This document shows, in pieces, positions 1 to 12,300 of a stretch of DNA of 64,000 bases (positions within the stretch are counted from its first letter, which is position 1; each line of letters begins with the position of its first letter). The stretch covers positions 4,402,001 through 4,466,000 of the forward strand of contig CM059625.1 of the NCBI GenBank assembly GCA_030435675.1. Direction: 5' to 3'. This DNA comes from Steinernema hermaphroditum (Eukaryota > Nematoda > Chromadorea > Rhabditida > Steinernematidae). The notes beneath the pieces are model-generated. The model was not told where the DNA came from and did not search any database. It saw only the letters and a program-made list of their open reading frames with translations. Position numbers and translations under genes: made by a program.

Positions 1-202
1 TGATTTTTGAATGCACAAAGTGCGTAAAACTTGGAAAGGACACCGCCAGTTTAAAATGTAGACACTTTAACAACAACATTCAATTTTATTCTTGCAAATT
101 CTTATTTAACGGTGAAAAGCGATTACATCTATCCGGCAGGTTTTTGATTAAAAACAACGAACGGATCAACCTTGATTAGAAAATCGCGATGCTGGAGTGA
201 CT

Positions 203-519
203 TCAGGCTCTGCAGCAGCAGCAAGGAAGACAGAAGAGAGCGAAGCATGCCTTGAAGCTGAAACCCCGGACGGCATCTGTGGCACTCTCTGACACATCGG
301 CGACAGGATTCTTCTTTTGCTCTGGATCTTTCGGCTCTGAATGTAGTTCAAATCCACTTATATGAAGCCAACTAACTATTTACCACCATTAGTTGTCTGG
401 TCAGCCCCCTCTGCCATCAGGATTTCGTGTGCCTCATCGAAGTTTTTGAGTTCGGCGAAAAACAGCGCATCTGCTTTCCTGATGGCCGCTTCGTACTCAG
501 CATCGGTGAAGTCCGACAT
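203..519 (-). CDS. Small acidic protein with Cys-rich C-terminus, 2 exons, unknown function
   Basis: Exons run 519-384 and 336-203, separated by a 47-nt GT-AG intron (337-383); together they give 89 aa. The start ATG at 519 lies 6 nt after a TTTCAG acceptor (526-528), which suggests trans-splicing or a 5' UTR intron. The N-terminal half is acidic and probably helical. The middle is polar, and the protein ends in a short hydrophobic stretch with a CLPCCCC cluster. That tail could be palmitoylated and anchor the protein to membrane, but this is inference. There is no signal peptide and no family that I recognise. The exon join keeps the frame and ends at TGA 203-205. Confidence 0.6.
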
Positions 520-975
520 GATATTCTGAAATTGTGAAGTGTGAGAGAAGAAACAACGATGTTTCTGTTCAATCACAGAGAACAGATAAGGCCGGGTTCT
601 CAGTTAGTCAAGGTACTGTCCACTGGATACTGGCAAAGGATCGCTGTCCTACCGAATGAGTCATTAGACAGGCATCCGCAAATGTTGAACTCAATTCTGT
701 TCAAGGAACAAGTCTATGTCACCGCGTATGACACTTTTCCTGCTGAGGTATTTGCGCCGCGAGGGCGGTAACACAAGCACAAGGAGGACTGGAACCACAA
801 CTACCTGAGCGGTTACTATCTAGAGGCATGTTTTCTTTTTTCTACCATTTATTGTTATAAATGTCGTTTTTAAAAACACCAACGAAAAGCAAATGACAGA
901 ATACAATACAAGCGGTAAAGGCTATACAAGGTAAAACCAAATACGGTGGTGAAGAGTCCGTGACGAAAGCATCCG
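520..975. other. Intergenic, 456 bp
   Basis: It lies between the 3' end of the 150-aa gene and the 5' end of the 89-aa gene, both on the minus strand. A 76-codon plus-strand open frame (541-771) overlaps it but shows no splice sites or recognisable protein features. I treat it as chance. Confidence 0.4.
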
Positions 976-1472
976 TCAGTCGTCTGTCTTCCGTCCGAAG
1001 CAGCACAGAAGACTACGGACCGCGCGGCTCATTCTGGCGCTCCTTGTCGTCGTAGTAGAAGTCGAGCTATCATTGCGCTCCTCGATTGGCTGATCCAAGT
1101 AGTATCCGTAGTCGTAATATTCCCCTGTGACTTGGTCTAATTCACATCTATTTACAAAGTATATTGAGGAACGATGGTACCGGGTAAGTCGTAGTGGTCA
1201 TTTGGCATTGCTGCTTCAGAATCTCCTTGCATATAATCTGTTTCCGTGGGCTCAGGATCGTTTGCGAGCTGTATCCCGGTGTAGAGGATGCAGGTAAAAG
1301 CTAGAAAGATCATGAAACAAAGTAAGGGGAACGGAGACTTAGTAGCAAAAACCGTGGGCGAAAATGCTAGAGGGCGGCGAGAAAGGCGCCCAGAGAAGAG
1401 GACGAAAGTCAACCGCGGCATGGTGGACCGCAACCGAAAACAAGGGACAGAATCGGTGGAACCGGGTGCCAT
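976..1472 (-). CDS. Single-pass membrane protein, 2 exons, unknown function
   Basis: Exons 1472-1181 and 1136-976 are joined over a 44-nt intron (1137-1180; donor GGTACC, acceptor AATTAG), giving 150 aa. An alternative acceptor 12 nt further on keeps the same frame. A basic N-terminus is followed by one hydrophobic segment (about residues 51-70), an acidic Tyr/Asp-rich region, a Ser/Thr run and a basic C-terminus containing LLCCF. The layout suits a small type II or tail-modified membrane protein. I recognise no family. The donor is weak, so the C-terminal exon is likely rather than certain. Confidence 0.42.
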
Positions 1473-2176
1473 GGGAAGAGACAGTTTTTCTATGGGTGCA
1501 AATTAGGATTTCCAGCACCGAGTCACGAGGTCTGAAGTAAAAAAAACAACGGAACATCATGAACTCCGAATCCCATCGCAGTTCCTCAAAATGCTCCAGT
1601 TGTTAAGGTTGCCACTGTGCGATGAGCGTCTACTCCACTAGATTTTACAAGTTGTTCCCGAAAATTCAGATATTTATTGAGTAAAAAGAACCTGTTGCGA
1701 AGAGCAAAAGGACGCCTGCGCGATTTGCATAGAGTGTTATTCTTTTTTTTGTGTATGGCGCGACTGTGCACTGCGCATCGATTACCCAATTAAGCTCGCA
1801 ATGCTGAGGGCGCATGACCTTTGAATGTGTCGAACTTTCTGTAACCCCTTCAGTCTCTGTACACAACAGTGGAAGAACATACAAGTCCTTCCAACATACA
1901 ATGATTTTAACAATGTAGTTAACATGTTACTCAAAGAGATATTGGTAAAGGATAAAAAGGTGAGTGACAGGTGAGTGACATTAAGAGGAACATGAGGCAG
2001 ACATCCAACGAAATCCAAAACGGACATGATAAAAGGGCGAAGACGAAGACTTGAGGTTAACACTTTATTAGAGATGAACGTCAGAAGAAAGAGGGAGGGG
2101 GATTACTATAATGCTCGTTATAAACGTAATTTGGTTGGAAATTCAAAGGGAGATGAACCCATCGGAGGGTGAGCGA
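1473..2176. other. Intergenic, 704 bp
   Basis: Only short overlapping minus-strand open frames occur (1586-2063) and none has convincing splice signals. An 11-bp unit, aggtgagtgac, is repeated almost in tandem at about 1959-1980. I see nothing else. Confidence 0.4.
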
Positions 2177-3184
2177 TCATTGAGGAGGATCAGCTCGCTT
2201 TTCCTGTTGCTGCTGGACACATTTTTCCGCCTCTCCTTCAGTAAGCGATGAACCAGGATTCGAGGAATCATCCGGTGGTCCAAGACGATCTGAATATGAA
2301 GAAGATAGGTTCGTTATATATTCAAGGTCTTACTGTTGACCCCAGGAGTAGCTTCTGCGGTCGCCTGTCCTGATCCGCTTTCGTTCGTTTCGTCTCTGCC
2401 CTGCTCCTGGCCATCTTCGTTAGATTCTTCAGTCGTCTCGACAATGGTCTCCAACTCTTGCTCTATAAGAACCTCCTCATAGTTTGCAGGTCTTCGTCTT
2501 CCCAACCTACCTTCAATTATCACTTCAAGCGCCGATCGGCGTACACGGTCCATTAGTCCAGAAAACGATTTCCGAAAGACAGCTACTGCTGGTTGAGGAG
2601 AAGTTTCCACAGGCTCAGAGAGAACGCCACCACTTCGTGTTTCTGCTTGCTTAAGATCTGCTGCGACCGGTTCCCTCACAGAGTCAGCCGGTTCACATTC
2701 TGGGAGTCCTGAACACCGCCAGTCAGACATTGTTTTCGCTTTGGAATCTTACGGAACGTCACATGGCGTCCATGAATGCGTGGCCACGCCTTTCGCGTCG
2801 CGTCAATTACCATATCAAGTAACGACGTACCGTAGCCTGAAACCAGCTCCCGTACATCGAAAGTCGCTGAAAAAAATATAAAGTATGCCTCTGAAAAACA
2901 TCCGTATCAAATTCACCTGAGTTGGAAGCAGGTAAGCGTGCCTTTATCTCCACGCTGATTGAAAGAAGATGTGCTTCTTGATGAGAGTTCATCACAACCG
3001 GGTGAAGTGCTGGAATAGCTGCTTCCCACAGCAGCACCAGCAGGTAAACAAAACTCAGAATTTTAATCGCTTTCAGCACGAAATACTTAACCGCCGAAAT
3101 ATACTCGTTATACCAATCTTTCAATGATGAGCTAATGGCCAGCATCCATAATACCAAGAAAAACAGCGGATATGGTAGTTCCAT
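2177..3184 (-). CDS. Membrane protein with acidic Ser/Glu-rich tail, 4 exons, unknown
   Basis: Exons 3184-2917, 2866-2831, 2708-2334 and 2289-2177 join in frame to give 263 aa (introns of 50, 122 and 44 nt). The N-terminus is a hydrophobic signal or first membrane segment (residues 1-20). A second hydrophobic segment lies at about 35-58, followed by a short loop. From about residue 100 the protein is polar and rich in Glu, Gln, Ser and Pro, with a Gln run near the end. The donor after exon 2 (GTACGT) is strong. A shorter alternative would start at ATG 2730 and use only the last two exons (169 aa, no membrane part). The family is not recognised. Confidence 0.5.
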
Positions 3185-3712
3185 TTTAAGAATCCAGCAA
3201 CAGTCAAACAATATATAAAAAGTGGGCTGGTCATTGCATAAGAGGGGCAGTTTCTTGCGCGCGCTGATTAACCAATTAGGTGCTCCAAAAGGAGGGCATT
3301 TGCACTTTTGTTTACCGCGAAGGTGCTGCAACCTTGAGACTTAACAAGCTGATCGTGATGGGAGAAATCGGCGATGGAAAAAACAGTACGACTGTTTGAC
3401 TTAGAACGCCTTACGAAAGACCCAGGATAGCTGTGCATTATGAAATTACCGACCTGCAAAGAGAATCGCTTAATTATAAGTATGAATATCTATATCGTTT
3501 GCGAAACATCCGTAAGAAAGGAGCTTCAAGATACCAACACAAAACTCGATTTTAAGTCCCACCAAATCCCGTCTTGGCAAGACGAGCTGATTACTAATAG
3601 AGGACTGTGCTAAGAGCTCTTGACACTAAAGAAAACACATGGGCGCACAATATATTCGCTACACAAAATTGTCATCGATTACCAGCTTCAACACCTTTTA
3701 AATGGGCAACCT
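3185..3712. other. Intergenic, 528 bp
   Basis: It separates two minus-strand genes. An open minus-strand stretch at 3185-3331 continues the reading frame of the downstream gene upstream of its chosen ATG, so a longer N-terminus there is possible. Otherwise nothing is seen. Confidence 0.35.
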
Positions 3713-4154
3713 TCATTGCTTCTCGGTCGATTTCACCATGTCGTTGACGAGATCCTCAATTTCTGCAATTATTTGGCAGGATTTTGAAGTTTCTTTATAT
3801 TCGGCTTACCATCGACGATGATCTCTTCCAGAACTTGCGAGAAAATATTGCGGCTTCCTTTAATGACCGGCTCGCCATCGCTTGTAGGCAGATCCAGGGC
3901 TTTCTCTAAATTTTCAAATCAATAGACTGGTGCTCAGGAGGCTACAAGTCTTTGATAATTGTATAAAGAGGGTCGACTAAGAGCTGCCTATCGTCTTTTT
4001 CGCCAGACTATACGATCAAAAACTCACTTTCTTCGGCGGTGAGCGACCAGATGGGAATCGTTCTAACGGCGTACTTCCAAAACGGGTAATTCCACGGAGT
4101 GTACTCCCAAGTGCCCAGCGTTATGGTCCGCGCTTGTGATCCTTCCGTTTCCAT
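3713..4154 (-). CDS. 90-aa protein, 3 exons, unknown function
   Basis: Exons 4154-4028, 3905-3810 and 3762-3713 join in frame (introns of 122 and 47 nt) and end in TGA. The start lies 1 nt after a CTCAG acceptor, consistent with SL trans-splicing. The N-terminal third is aromatic-rich, with five Trp and four Tyr or Phe in about 30 residues. The C-terminal half is acidic with amphipathic Ile/Val/Leu spacing, probably a helix. There is no signal peptide and no known domain. All the ORFs here are short, so the gene is visible only after splicing. Confidence 0.6.
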
Positions 4155-4583
4155 TCTGAGATTTCAATCGTATGAACGAGTCAAATCCCTTCTGAAACGA
4201 ATGTTTCTGTCGATTCGCGTATTTGAAATATTCGATTCAAGAAACGCAGGCCATTACAACGAAGCTACCAATTAACAACATTAAATTAGTACGCTTCAGC
4301 CATATCGTCATAGGGTACGAAAAGCTTTACAATCGCGAACACGCAACGATTTTGATTGCGGCTCTCTCAAGCACACGACGCGCTTATCCAGTATCCACAT
4401 AGAACGACAGCGTCATAAACGAATGTTCGCCATTAGCAGTTAAGAACTTTATTCGGTTACTTAGAAAAAAGCATTGAAATTGTACACTCAGGTATTAGAA
4501 TACGTGCGGACGCTGGACCGCAGATTACGCAGAGGAAGAAGTTCGGGCCGACGAAATCGTTTCGGAACGCAGCGCTCTGCGAT
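4155..4583. other. Intergenic, 429 bp
   Basis: This is spacer between two minus-strand genes. A 60-codon plus-strand frame (4474-4656) overlaps the terminal exon of the neighbour and is taken as its shadow. Confidence 0.4.
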
Positions 4584-5366
4584 TCACTGGATCTGGCACT
4601 TCGGTTCGCCTTGCTCGATGGCTGAAAAAATTTCATTAAATGAGGGAGATTTTTGATACAACAGCTTCATTTTGACCAATTTTTGGGACCAGTTTTAAAT
4701 GACGAGTACTACCTAGTTATTAGCTACGTGTAGCGCTAATCCAGCATAAAATTCTATGTTCATTTGTTTTGAAGTCGTTTTGAAGAGAGTATGCTACAAT
4801 ATGACACTGTGTACAAAAAGCAATTCCGCAAACGAGCATTTTAGAACAACCTAGAAGTGACTTACCCCGTCGAAGATTCTGCTTAATCGCTGCGATGTTA
4901 CGCACGACGTTCCGTTCCACAATTTCAGCCACCTGGTCTAAACGGAAATGCGTTATTTCCCGTAAATAATCTAATTGATAACCAATAAGCTGCGACATGT
5001 CCTCAAAAGAGCAACCCATTTCGTGCGACAAGTCTTCGGCATACAAACGGGCGACGCAAATGTTGTTGTGCATGATCTGCGCGAGATCCTCTTGCTCCTG
5101 AGGAGTCATTTCGTCCAAATCTTTAACGCATACATATAAGCGGTGGATAAACAAGATGGTCACATGCCTTGTTCATATGAGTGGGGCTGCACGTCCGGCG
5201 ACAGTTCGACGTTTTCATAAGGATCCGCCTTGAGCGGTTCGCAGGTGACCATGTACAAGAAGAAGAGAGCAATCGAGTCGGCGGGCGTGAAGATGGGGAC
5301 TTGAGGGGTTCCCGAGTTTTCGTTTCCCTCGTCGCGCTCTTGCTCGTTCGGCATGGCTCCGGACAT
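4584..5366 (-). CDS. 163-aa protein, paralogue of the gene at 15.2-17.4 kb; GC-AG intron
   Basis: Exons 5366-5168, 5120-4866 and 4621-4584 give 163 aa. ATG 5366 follows a TTTCAG directly, the pattern of a trans-splice acceptor. Intron 1 (5121-5167, 47 nt) starts with GC (AAG|GCATGT) and ends in AAAG; no GT donor keeps the frame. Intron 2 is 244 nt. The N-terminus is acidic and disordered. Residues about 67-150 look all-helical, with the core A-x-LYAEDLS-x-E, a later LIG and a tail of spaced hydrophobics. The core matches the gene at 15159-17360 (LFAQDLA-x-E, then IIG), so the two form a small family. No known domain is recognised. Confidence 0.65.
5121..5167 (-). other. GC-AG intron in the 163-aa gene
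   Basis: The donor is CAAG|GCATGT and the acceptor GTTAAAG. The 47-nt length is typical of the window, and it is the only in-frame join between two long open exons. Confidence 0.6.
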
Positions 5367-8300
5367 CTGAAACGAATCGGCGATGAAACAAAAGGCGTGA
5401 AAGGAAGAGCGGAAGGTGGGGGCACGCGAGCGATGAGTGATGAGCATCTACGAAATGCAACTCAAATTTGAGGGTTGGTGGCTTGAAAAAGTGGCGCAGG
5501 GGAGTGCGCCGGCACTATGGCAACGAAGCCGAGAAACGGAATGCTCTCTTGCTCTCCACGCATAATTACACAGCAGGATCGTGCAAAGTTGTGGATGGGT
5601 TGTCTGTGGACGGCGGACAACACGACGTGCTTCTCCGTGCAGCCTGCGCAACTTCAAAATATTGGCGCGGAACGGCGTGTGAAACGGAATGTAAATGAGG
5701 GTCGCGGCGACTGGTAGGGCAGACGGCGCGACAGGTGTACTGTAAGACGTTGCAAACCGTCTGCAAAAGACGACAGGGAAGATCGAATCGCCGTCGAGAC
5801 GGCCCTGTCTCGACTGTTGCAAGGCGCTTTGTCTGTCGAGCGTTGGAATGTCGAGAACGGCAAAAATTTACACACCGAGCACCGAACACAGAAGTCGTCG
5901 ATGGTGAAATGATCATGAGTTGCAGTATAGGATTAGGCCAGTTTCGAAACAGAGCTTTGTGGCGCTTCAACTAGCACCCTCTTCCTCTTAATTACACGAA
6001 TGTAATATTTAGCTTAACCCTACCCTACCCTCCACCCTCGTCCTGTTATCGTAAATCGGTAAGCGTAATACCGAAAAGCCTTTTGTCCCTGTCAAACAAT
6101 ACAGCTGGGTCGAGTCATTCAGAGCTTCTTTCCGCGTCCCTTTTGTTGCGAAGCCGTCAAATGAGTAATCCCCACTTAATTGTGCGATTCGAACAAAAGC
6201 TAGCTACTTCGACAGGATCATTGAGAGCGCTTACCTACTTGTGAATTCCTCTCATTCCGCTCTCTAAATTCTATTAGTCTTTGCTGTCGGAATAACTTGG
6301 CAAACTGAGCTTTCCCGAGTAATAGTTTAGCTTATAATGCAGCAAGAATCTAGATCCGGAAACTCATGTAACTGGTCTAAATTTGCGCGCATGTTTTCCA
6401 ACCGTACTGTGCTCTAGGCAGGGAACCTGAGTAGTAAATATTATCCACTTGAATAAAGGAAGAACGCGCAATGTTTCCATGTAGCCAAATAGATACCTAG
6501 CGGCGAAGACAGTAGTCATGTTTGATTACAGCCTTTAGCGGTAATTAGCCTAGAGAAGAAATGAGGCTTGCCGGAACTAGTAATTATGATTGTCTTGATT
6601 TTTGGAATTTTAGCGCTTATCTGAATACAGGAAACGCCTTCAGAATGACTATACTCCAAAAAGACTTCTCAATCTTCGACCGAAGATGTAAGCTATGCCA
6701 CATAAACACTGTTTGGATACAATAACCAAACATTCTTGTAGCTTATCTTGTTTGTTGTCGATGAATACAAAAGACATTTTGCCTGATTTCTTTTGCCGTT
6801 TCCTCATTGCCGTTGTTTTGATCAGGATAGCTCGTTAATTTGTAGCTATTTGGTAATTGTTTTTCTGTTAAAATGTAATCCTTCGGATCCGAGATGTTTA
6901 TCTCATGTCCAGCTGTCACCACAAGACTTGTATTTACACCTTTCTCGCCTGGCAACCTTTGCACTAAATTGATAAATTTCGTAACAACTTTTCCTTGCCC
7001 TTTTCCTTGTGAAAACATAATTGTACCCGTAATGCCTTATTAGATGTTCGCGCATCCGATGACTCAGCGCGATGGTTTTCGTGAGTACTTTTTGGAGTTG
7101 GGCGACATCATTGCAGATGTAACTCGGCCTCGGCAATTACGCTGCAGCGCCATAAATGGTACGTGCGCACAAACTTTAGCAAATGATAACCTTTTCAAAA
7201 GTCTCGCTTGCAAGTACTGAGTCACTGTATTCTTTATACACTTTCACCGCGTTAATTTGCCTGCTGATGTATATATTATCTCCGCTGATGGCTACGCACT
7301 ATCAATTCATTAGCGATCATAGTAGGGTGTTCTGTTTCTCCGGGAATTCCCCCTTCTTATTTTTTAGCCCATCGACCTGTGCACTCACTGACCGTACAAA
7401 TACGCTCCGAAAAGTACGTTCAGATCACTATAGACAACTTTCGCTAGGTAGGAATCTCTTTCTGCATGGCAAATAGATATTGTTTTGTTTGTCATTTTTC
7501 GTATCCTGTTTAACTCATTCGACTCATCACCCTCTTTTAATTTTCTACGTTTTGCGGTATGCAATGATTAGGAAAAATACATAGCAAGCAGTTCGAGCAC
7601 AAAGGCCGTCAGACAGGTTCAAGAAGTGCTTTTAAGCGACAGGTTCGACCACGCAGACAGGCCAGCTGTCAGCTCAATCAACCATCCGTTAGGCTGGCCG
7701 AGTTGGCCATAGTCATTTAAACATAGATTTTGGACAGCAAGGGGATCAAGAACAGGGCTGGCGTTTGACCGAACCCGACCGATTACAAAGGCCGTTCGGC
7801 TTTTCGTCAGTCTACAGCACACACGGCTATTTGACTTTTAGCAACAAATGGGTGCGAAATGAAGCGTGATTTTGGAAGGATTTTGTGGGGCACCAAGAAA
7901 TAGAGCAAACAATGGTAAGGTATTCTAGTCAAATGAAAGCTACCTTCATCACAGTTACAGCAGGACACAATAACTAAATAAACAAGGCGTACCTGGTTTG
8001 GCGAGAATTTTAAACAGCGCTCACATCACTTACCGAGCGCGATACCAGCAAATGGAAGCGCAACAAATCACTGAGTTGCAGCTGTATCCCATGCGAAGTG
8101 GCTCCGAATAATACCAGCCGCCCTCTCTACTCATTCATGGAGTTTTTAGATGTTTACTGCCCGCAAGCGACGCGAGGGTACTTTCTTTGAGTTTATGGTT
8201 CAGCGTGCACCTGCATGTACACACGATACTAATGCATCCGCATCTGTAATATAGAATAAATTAGTGTGAAGAAAAAGCTCAAATAACAGTGAATTGGTAG

Positions 8301-8583
8301 ATAACAAAAATGTACTACTGCCTGTACACAGTAATCTGAATCAAATTGTTAGCTTTTACCTAGGCTTTTTTTGATCCTGATTTGATTAAAAGCAGCCGCT
8401 CCGTCTAGCGTTTTCCGCTATTCTTTACTATCGCTGTGCTCATTTATGCGGGGAAGACTGTGCCCCTCTCGGAGCACGTCTTTGCGTCTGCCAAAAGATT
8501 GTTCATACGAAGGATGTCGAGCCAGTTGCTATTGCGTACTGCGTCTATGCCTTCACAGTTTGGGACCGTTTTTGAGTTTCAGA
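5367..8583. other. Largely non-coding stretch, 3.2 kb
   Basis: Dense overlapping open frames on both strands at 5400-5990 are due to low stop density and show no consistent splicing. At 6743-7018 (minus) a 91-codon frame with protein-like composition occurs, listed separately. The rest has only short frames. Around 7613-7655 the sequence aggttcgacc resembles a pol III B-box, but no A-box was found at tRNA spacing. Confidence 0.35.
6743..7018 (-). CDS. Possible coding ORF, unknown
   Basis: This is a 91-codon open frame from ATG 7018 to a stop at 6743-6745. It is hydrophilic, with a Gly/Lys start and an Asn/Glu-rich middle. A second frame overlaps its upstream part (6903-7136). No splice-supported extension, domain or signal peptide is seen. 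It may be an exon of an unrecognised gene or chance. Confidence 0.18.
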   Translation of the reverse strand: MFSQGKGQGKVVTKFINLVQRLPGEKGVNTSLVVTAGHEINISDPKDYILTEKQLPNSYKLTSYPDQNNGNEETAKEIRQNVFCIHRQQTR

Positions 8584-9319
8584 ATGACTGACGAGAATGC
8601 TGCGATTAATGTCTTTAACCAGGAAGAGCAAGAGCAGTTCACTTCCGTGGGAGAAGTGAAGAACAGTGGATCAGACGATGCTCAACCACAAAAGAGACGT
8701 AAGTTTCAGAAATTTGTCTTCTACTGACCCAGACACTCTTTATTTAAAGCCGTCTTCTTTGTCGGTCCACCGCCTGATTTGAGCGAGGAGGAGGCTTACA
8801 AATTGGACATGCAGATATACGAAGGTGAGGTTTGAATTTCTCGGCGTCATAGTTGGAATCTTGTACCACTTCAGAACAAATGGACCGGATAAGATCAGTC
8901 CATCAAAAGTGGAATACGACCGCTTGCGTAAGTACAGTCGACGGCGAGTGCTTTTGCGAGCAGGACAACCCCATAATCGCTTATTTTGGCAAAGAAGTCG
9001 CTATTGTCAAGACTCAAGATTGTCAAGAGGAGCAGCTCCATCAGTCCGATGCGCCGTTCCAACAGTGTAAGGATTACGATATAATACTGTAAAAAGTCAA
9101 ATGTTTTTTTCCTACACTTCAGTTCAGCTGGAACGGTACTGCAAGATCCATGGGCAATTCTGCACCTCTTTCGACTCGATCACACCCATTGATGACTGTT
9201 ATTATGGGCAAGAAAGTTCAAAAGGTGCGCAGCATTATCCACGCACACAAGATTTACTTGAAGGTAATGAGAAAGTCATCGTTCAGACTGGTAATGACAA
9301 CGACATCGAGTCGCAGTAA
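8584..9319 (+). CDS. 192-aa Cys-containing protein, 4 exons, unknown
   Basis: Exons 8584-8698, 8750-8824, 8875-9066 and 9123-9319 join in frame through introns of 51, 50 and 56 nt. ATG 8584 lies 1 nt after a TTTCAG. Residues 1-40 are acidic with a basic QKRR end. Residues about 40-65 hold a PPPDLSEEE segment and a helix. The rest contains eight Cys, partly in close pairs (ECFCE, DDCYY), with several Asp/Glu/Gln patches. There is no signal peptide, so the Cys may bind metal rather than form disulphides; this is inference. An AATAAA polyadenylation signal follows at about 9357. The family is not recognised. Confidence 0.65.
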
Positions 9320-12300
9320 TGGATGTGCTTATTTTTTTTTATCATTTTTATAACTCAATAAAAATGTTGTTTTTAATAGTGCTCATTGTGCAGAATACTA
9401 TAAATATAACTCCGCTACTGTCAACGTGAAAGAAATAATTAAATTTTGGCAAACTACTTTCGTTCGTAATCAGCTTTCGAAGCTTTCGCGGACATCGATG
9501 GCTAAACTGTGTCCCCCACTGAACGTCTTCTCCAGCTTTGACAGTTCACAGCTTTCCTCCACGAGGAAATCCTTGCTTTGCACACCTCTTCCACCTGTCG
9601 ATATTTCCGATTCCTGGTCTACTGGTCGGCCAGTTAGGAAAAACCAAGCAGACGTCTCAGCTGAACGAATCGTTGTGTCATAAAACCGCGCGGCGCCGTC
9701 TCGTGCATAAATATTTCACATTGTATGTGCAGTTTCACGGCACTCTACAGCGAGATTCACCGTCACAATGATGCTCTGAAGAGTGCAAGATCAATGTTTC
9801 TTAGAACCATCATGCCTTTGCCTTTAATTAAGAAAACACTGCTTTGGCTTCATCCCATAGTTTAGGCGCCTCGCTGAATGACAGATCGGCTGGGCGACTA
9901 TTGGTCTCCACTGTTAGCCCACCAAAGAAGAAATTTTAAGGCAACGATATCACTTACAGACTGAAACTAAAAAGGCACATGACGCGCGTGAGGATAACTA
10001 AAACGTCTTCGTCAGATGGACATGATCTATAGGGTTGTTCACCTTACTGGCGGTGGGCGGAAGGGTCTAGGCTGACGCAGAAGTTACCAAAGAACATGGG
10101 GACTTTTTTGAGTATGTGTATAGCATACATTGAACGAAGGACTTTGGGACCCACCATGACCCAGTATTTTTTCGCTGTTCCACCATCTCGGACCCTCAAA
10201 GTGTCTTAAAATTCTCACTACGATACCGAAACCGGTCAAATCCGAACTATAGCGTCACAAAACCATGAATCTACCGTATATCGCAACAAGTCCGGGGCGT
10301 CGTTGCAAGACCATCAGAAGAGTATTATCGCTTTTTACCAAATTCAACCCCTTATCCTTTAATATATCATGGTTCTTAGCGAGATCGCTGCGTTTTCTGC
10401 TAGGCCATTGTCGTCTCTATCAAACGCAGCCGTAAACAGGTAACATTGCAAAACGGAAAAAAAGTACCCTATGTGATATATAATTGAAATACCGTACAAG
10501 CAATGTTACGTGTAAGAGCTATACGTGTGGTGGGTTATTCCTGCTACGTGATAGCACTGTGCTGTAGATCGTTATGTACGGTAACTAGTTACTCTATCGT
10601 CAGACCGGTTATTGCGTCGCGAAAGCAAGCACATTAAACGCCACCCACCATTTTGGGTCCAGCCCACAGCATCAGTGCACGATAAGTGGCGATGTTAACT
10701 AGTGGTTAGATTATAAAACGCAATTGACATTACACGTAAATAAAGTAACTTGTCTGCTCTATATATATAAACTTCTGTGCCTACGAAAAAGAGGGCAATG
10801 GAAAGCGCAGAGCGCGCGTAAGAAAAGACTGATTCGTAAAGACAGTCCTCGATAGACCTTCCTATCATGAGGCGTTCGAACGCAACAAAAGGCGGGACAA
10901 GGGCGCTGCAATAGAGCGGCGTGCAAAAGCGAGACGCTCCACATTGCACTTTGATGCCCTTTCCAAAGGCGCGACTTTCGTAATGCTAATCGTTTTCTTC
11001 GGTGCAAGAGCAAATACTGTCGGAAGCTGTAACAGTCGGCATACCAATAAGGTAGCACAACGTCCTTGTGCATTCTTGTGCCTTAGGACAGTCGATGGCC
11101 GTCTCTTAGGGCGTTTACGACCAACACGAAGCAGTACGACGGCAATGAATGCTGATACAGTATAACATAAAGATGTAGGCAATAGAGTTCGATCGAGTCG
11201 TCGAAGAGGGAAGAAAATCACCGAGCGCAATGTGATATTGCTCCCCCAGTGCCATAATAAGGTGCCTTCCATGGCGCAAACCACTGGTTTCAAAGATTAA
11301 ACTCGTAAAACTCGTGAAAAGTGCATCTTAAGGGGAGATGCTCACGTCGTGGCGCATCTCTCCTACATATGTGATGGTAAATACGATAGATCAGCGAAAT
11401 TACATGTTTTCTTTTCGTTTCGCTGGCTCACATTAGTTTCACAATACAATATCACAGCTGGAGCATCAGGCTGGGCTAGCGGAGAATGGTATTATTGGCG
11501 AGCGATCAAGACATCCTTACGATAACAATCATCAGACGACAAATGACCAGACAACGTAGTGTTCCGTAAACAAATGGCTGCGATCACATGGATCAAAAGC
11601 CGCCGATCGGCCCGTGTAAACTGCCTTTGTGGTATAGTATGAAAAGCAGACGGCGAACTAGCCCAGTGCCCAGTGCTGCAAGCGCATTACACAACTGGCT
11701 CAGCGCCCTCTGCTGCACACCATTACACAAATATACGGTAGACATGACAGAAAGGGCGGGACTCATGCAGAATGTTTCCCAACTGCATGCTGACACAAGC
11801 ATAGAACAGTGTAGGCTGCAGTGATGTTTTTACAGGATTTATAACATCTCACACCGTGCCAGACGTCACACATATGCACAAAAAAGAACAAATCCACACC
11901 GTAGTCGCTGATTTTTTTTCTGGTTTCGGAGAAACAGTCGAATCCGAGTAAAATGCAGCGCTCCCATTAGTTTGCGTGGGCGTTGAAGTCGTGAAGAGCT
12001 GAATCTTGTCATGATATGGCGATGGAGCACAGCAGTCGATCGGCAGGCGGCGCTGACTCCGGAGTTGCAGTGGTTCTTGAGTGTCGACGCTGACCTCGGA
12101 GTCCTACAAAGAATCGGCAGCTTTTTTTGTTTCGTTAATAAGAAGTAGCGCGGACCGTAAACGAACTGAATCTAACTGCTCCGATTCGCATTGATCCTGA
12201 GAAAGTCGCTGCCGGTCTGCACATAGCACTACCGACGGCGACGCAAGTCAGACCTGTCTCTTCGATACAAATTCGAGTTCTTAAGCCGCGCTTATACCGT

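Noticed and set aside
2314..2730. Independent 138-codon ORF starting MSDWRC
   Set aside because: A strong GTACGT donor and TTCAG acceptor join it in frame to the upstream membrane exons, so the ATG falls inside an intron. I kept it only as an alternative start.
5400..5990. Seven overlapping ORFs of 66-134 codons on both strands
   Set aside because: They overlap in most frames, lack splice-consistent partners and reflect low stop density rather than coding sequence.
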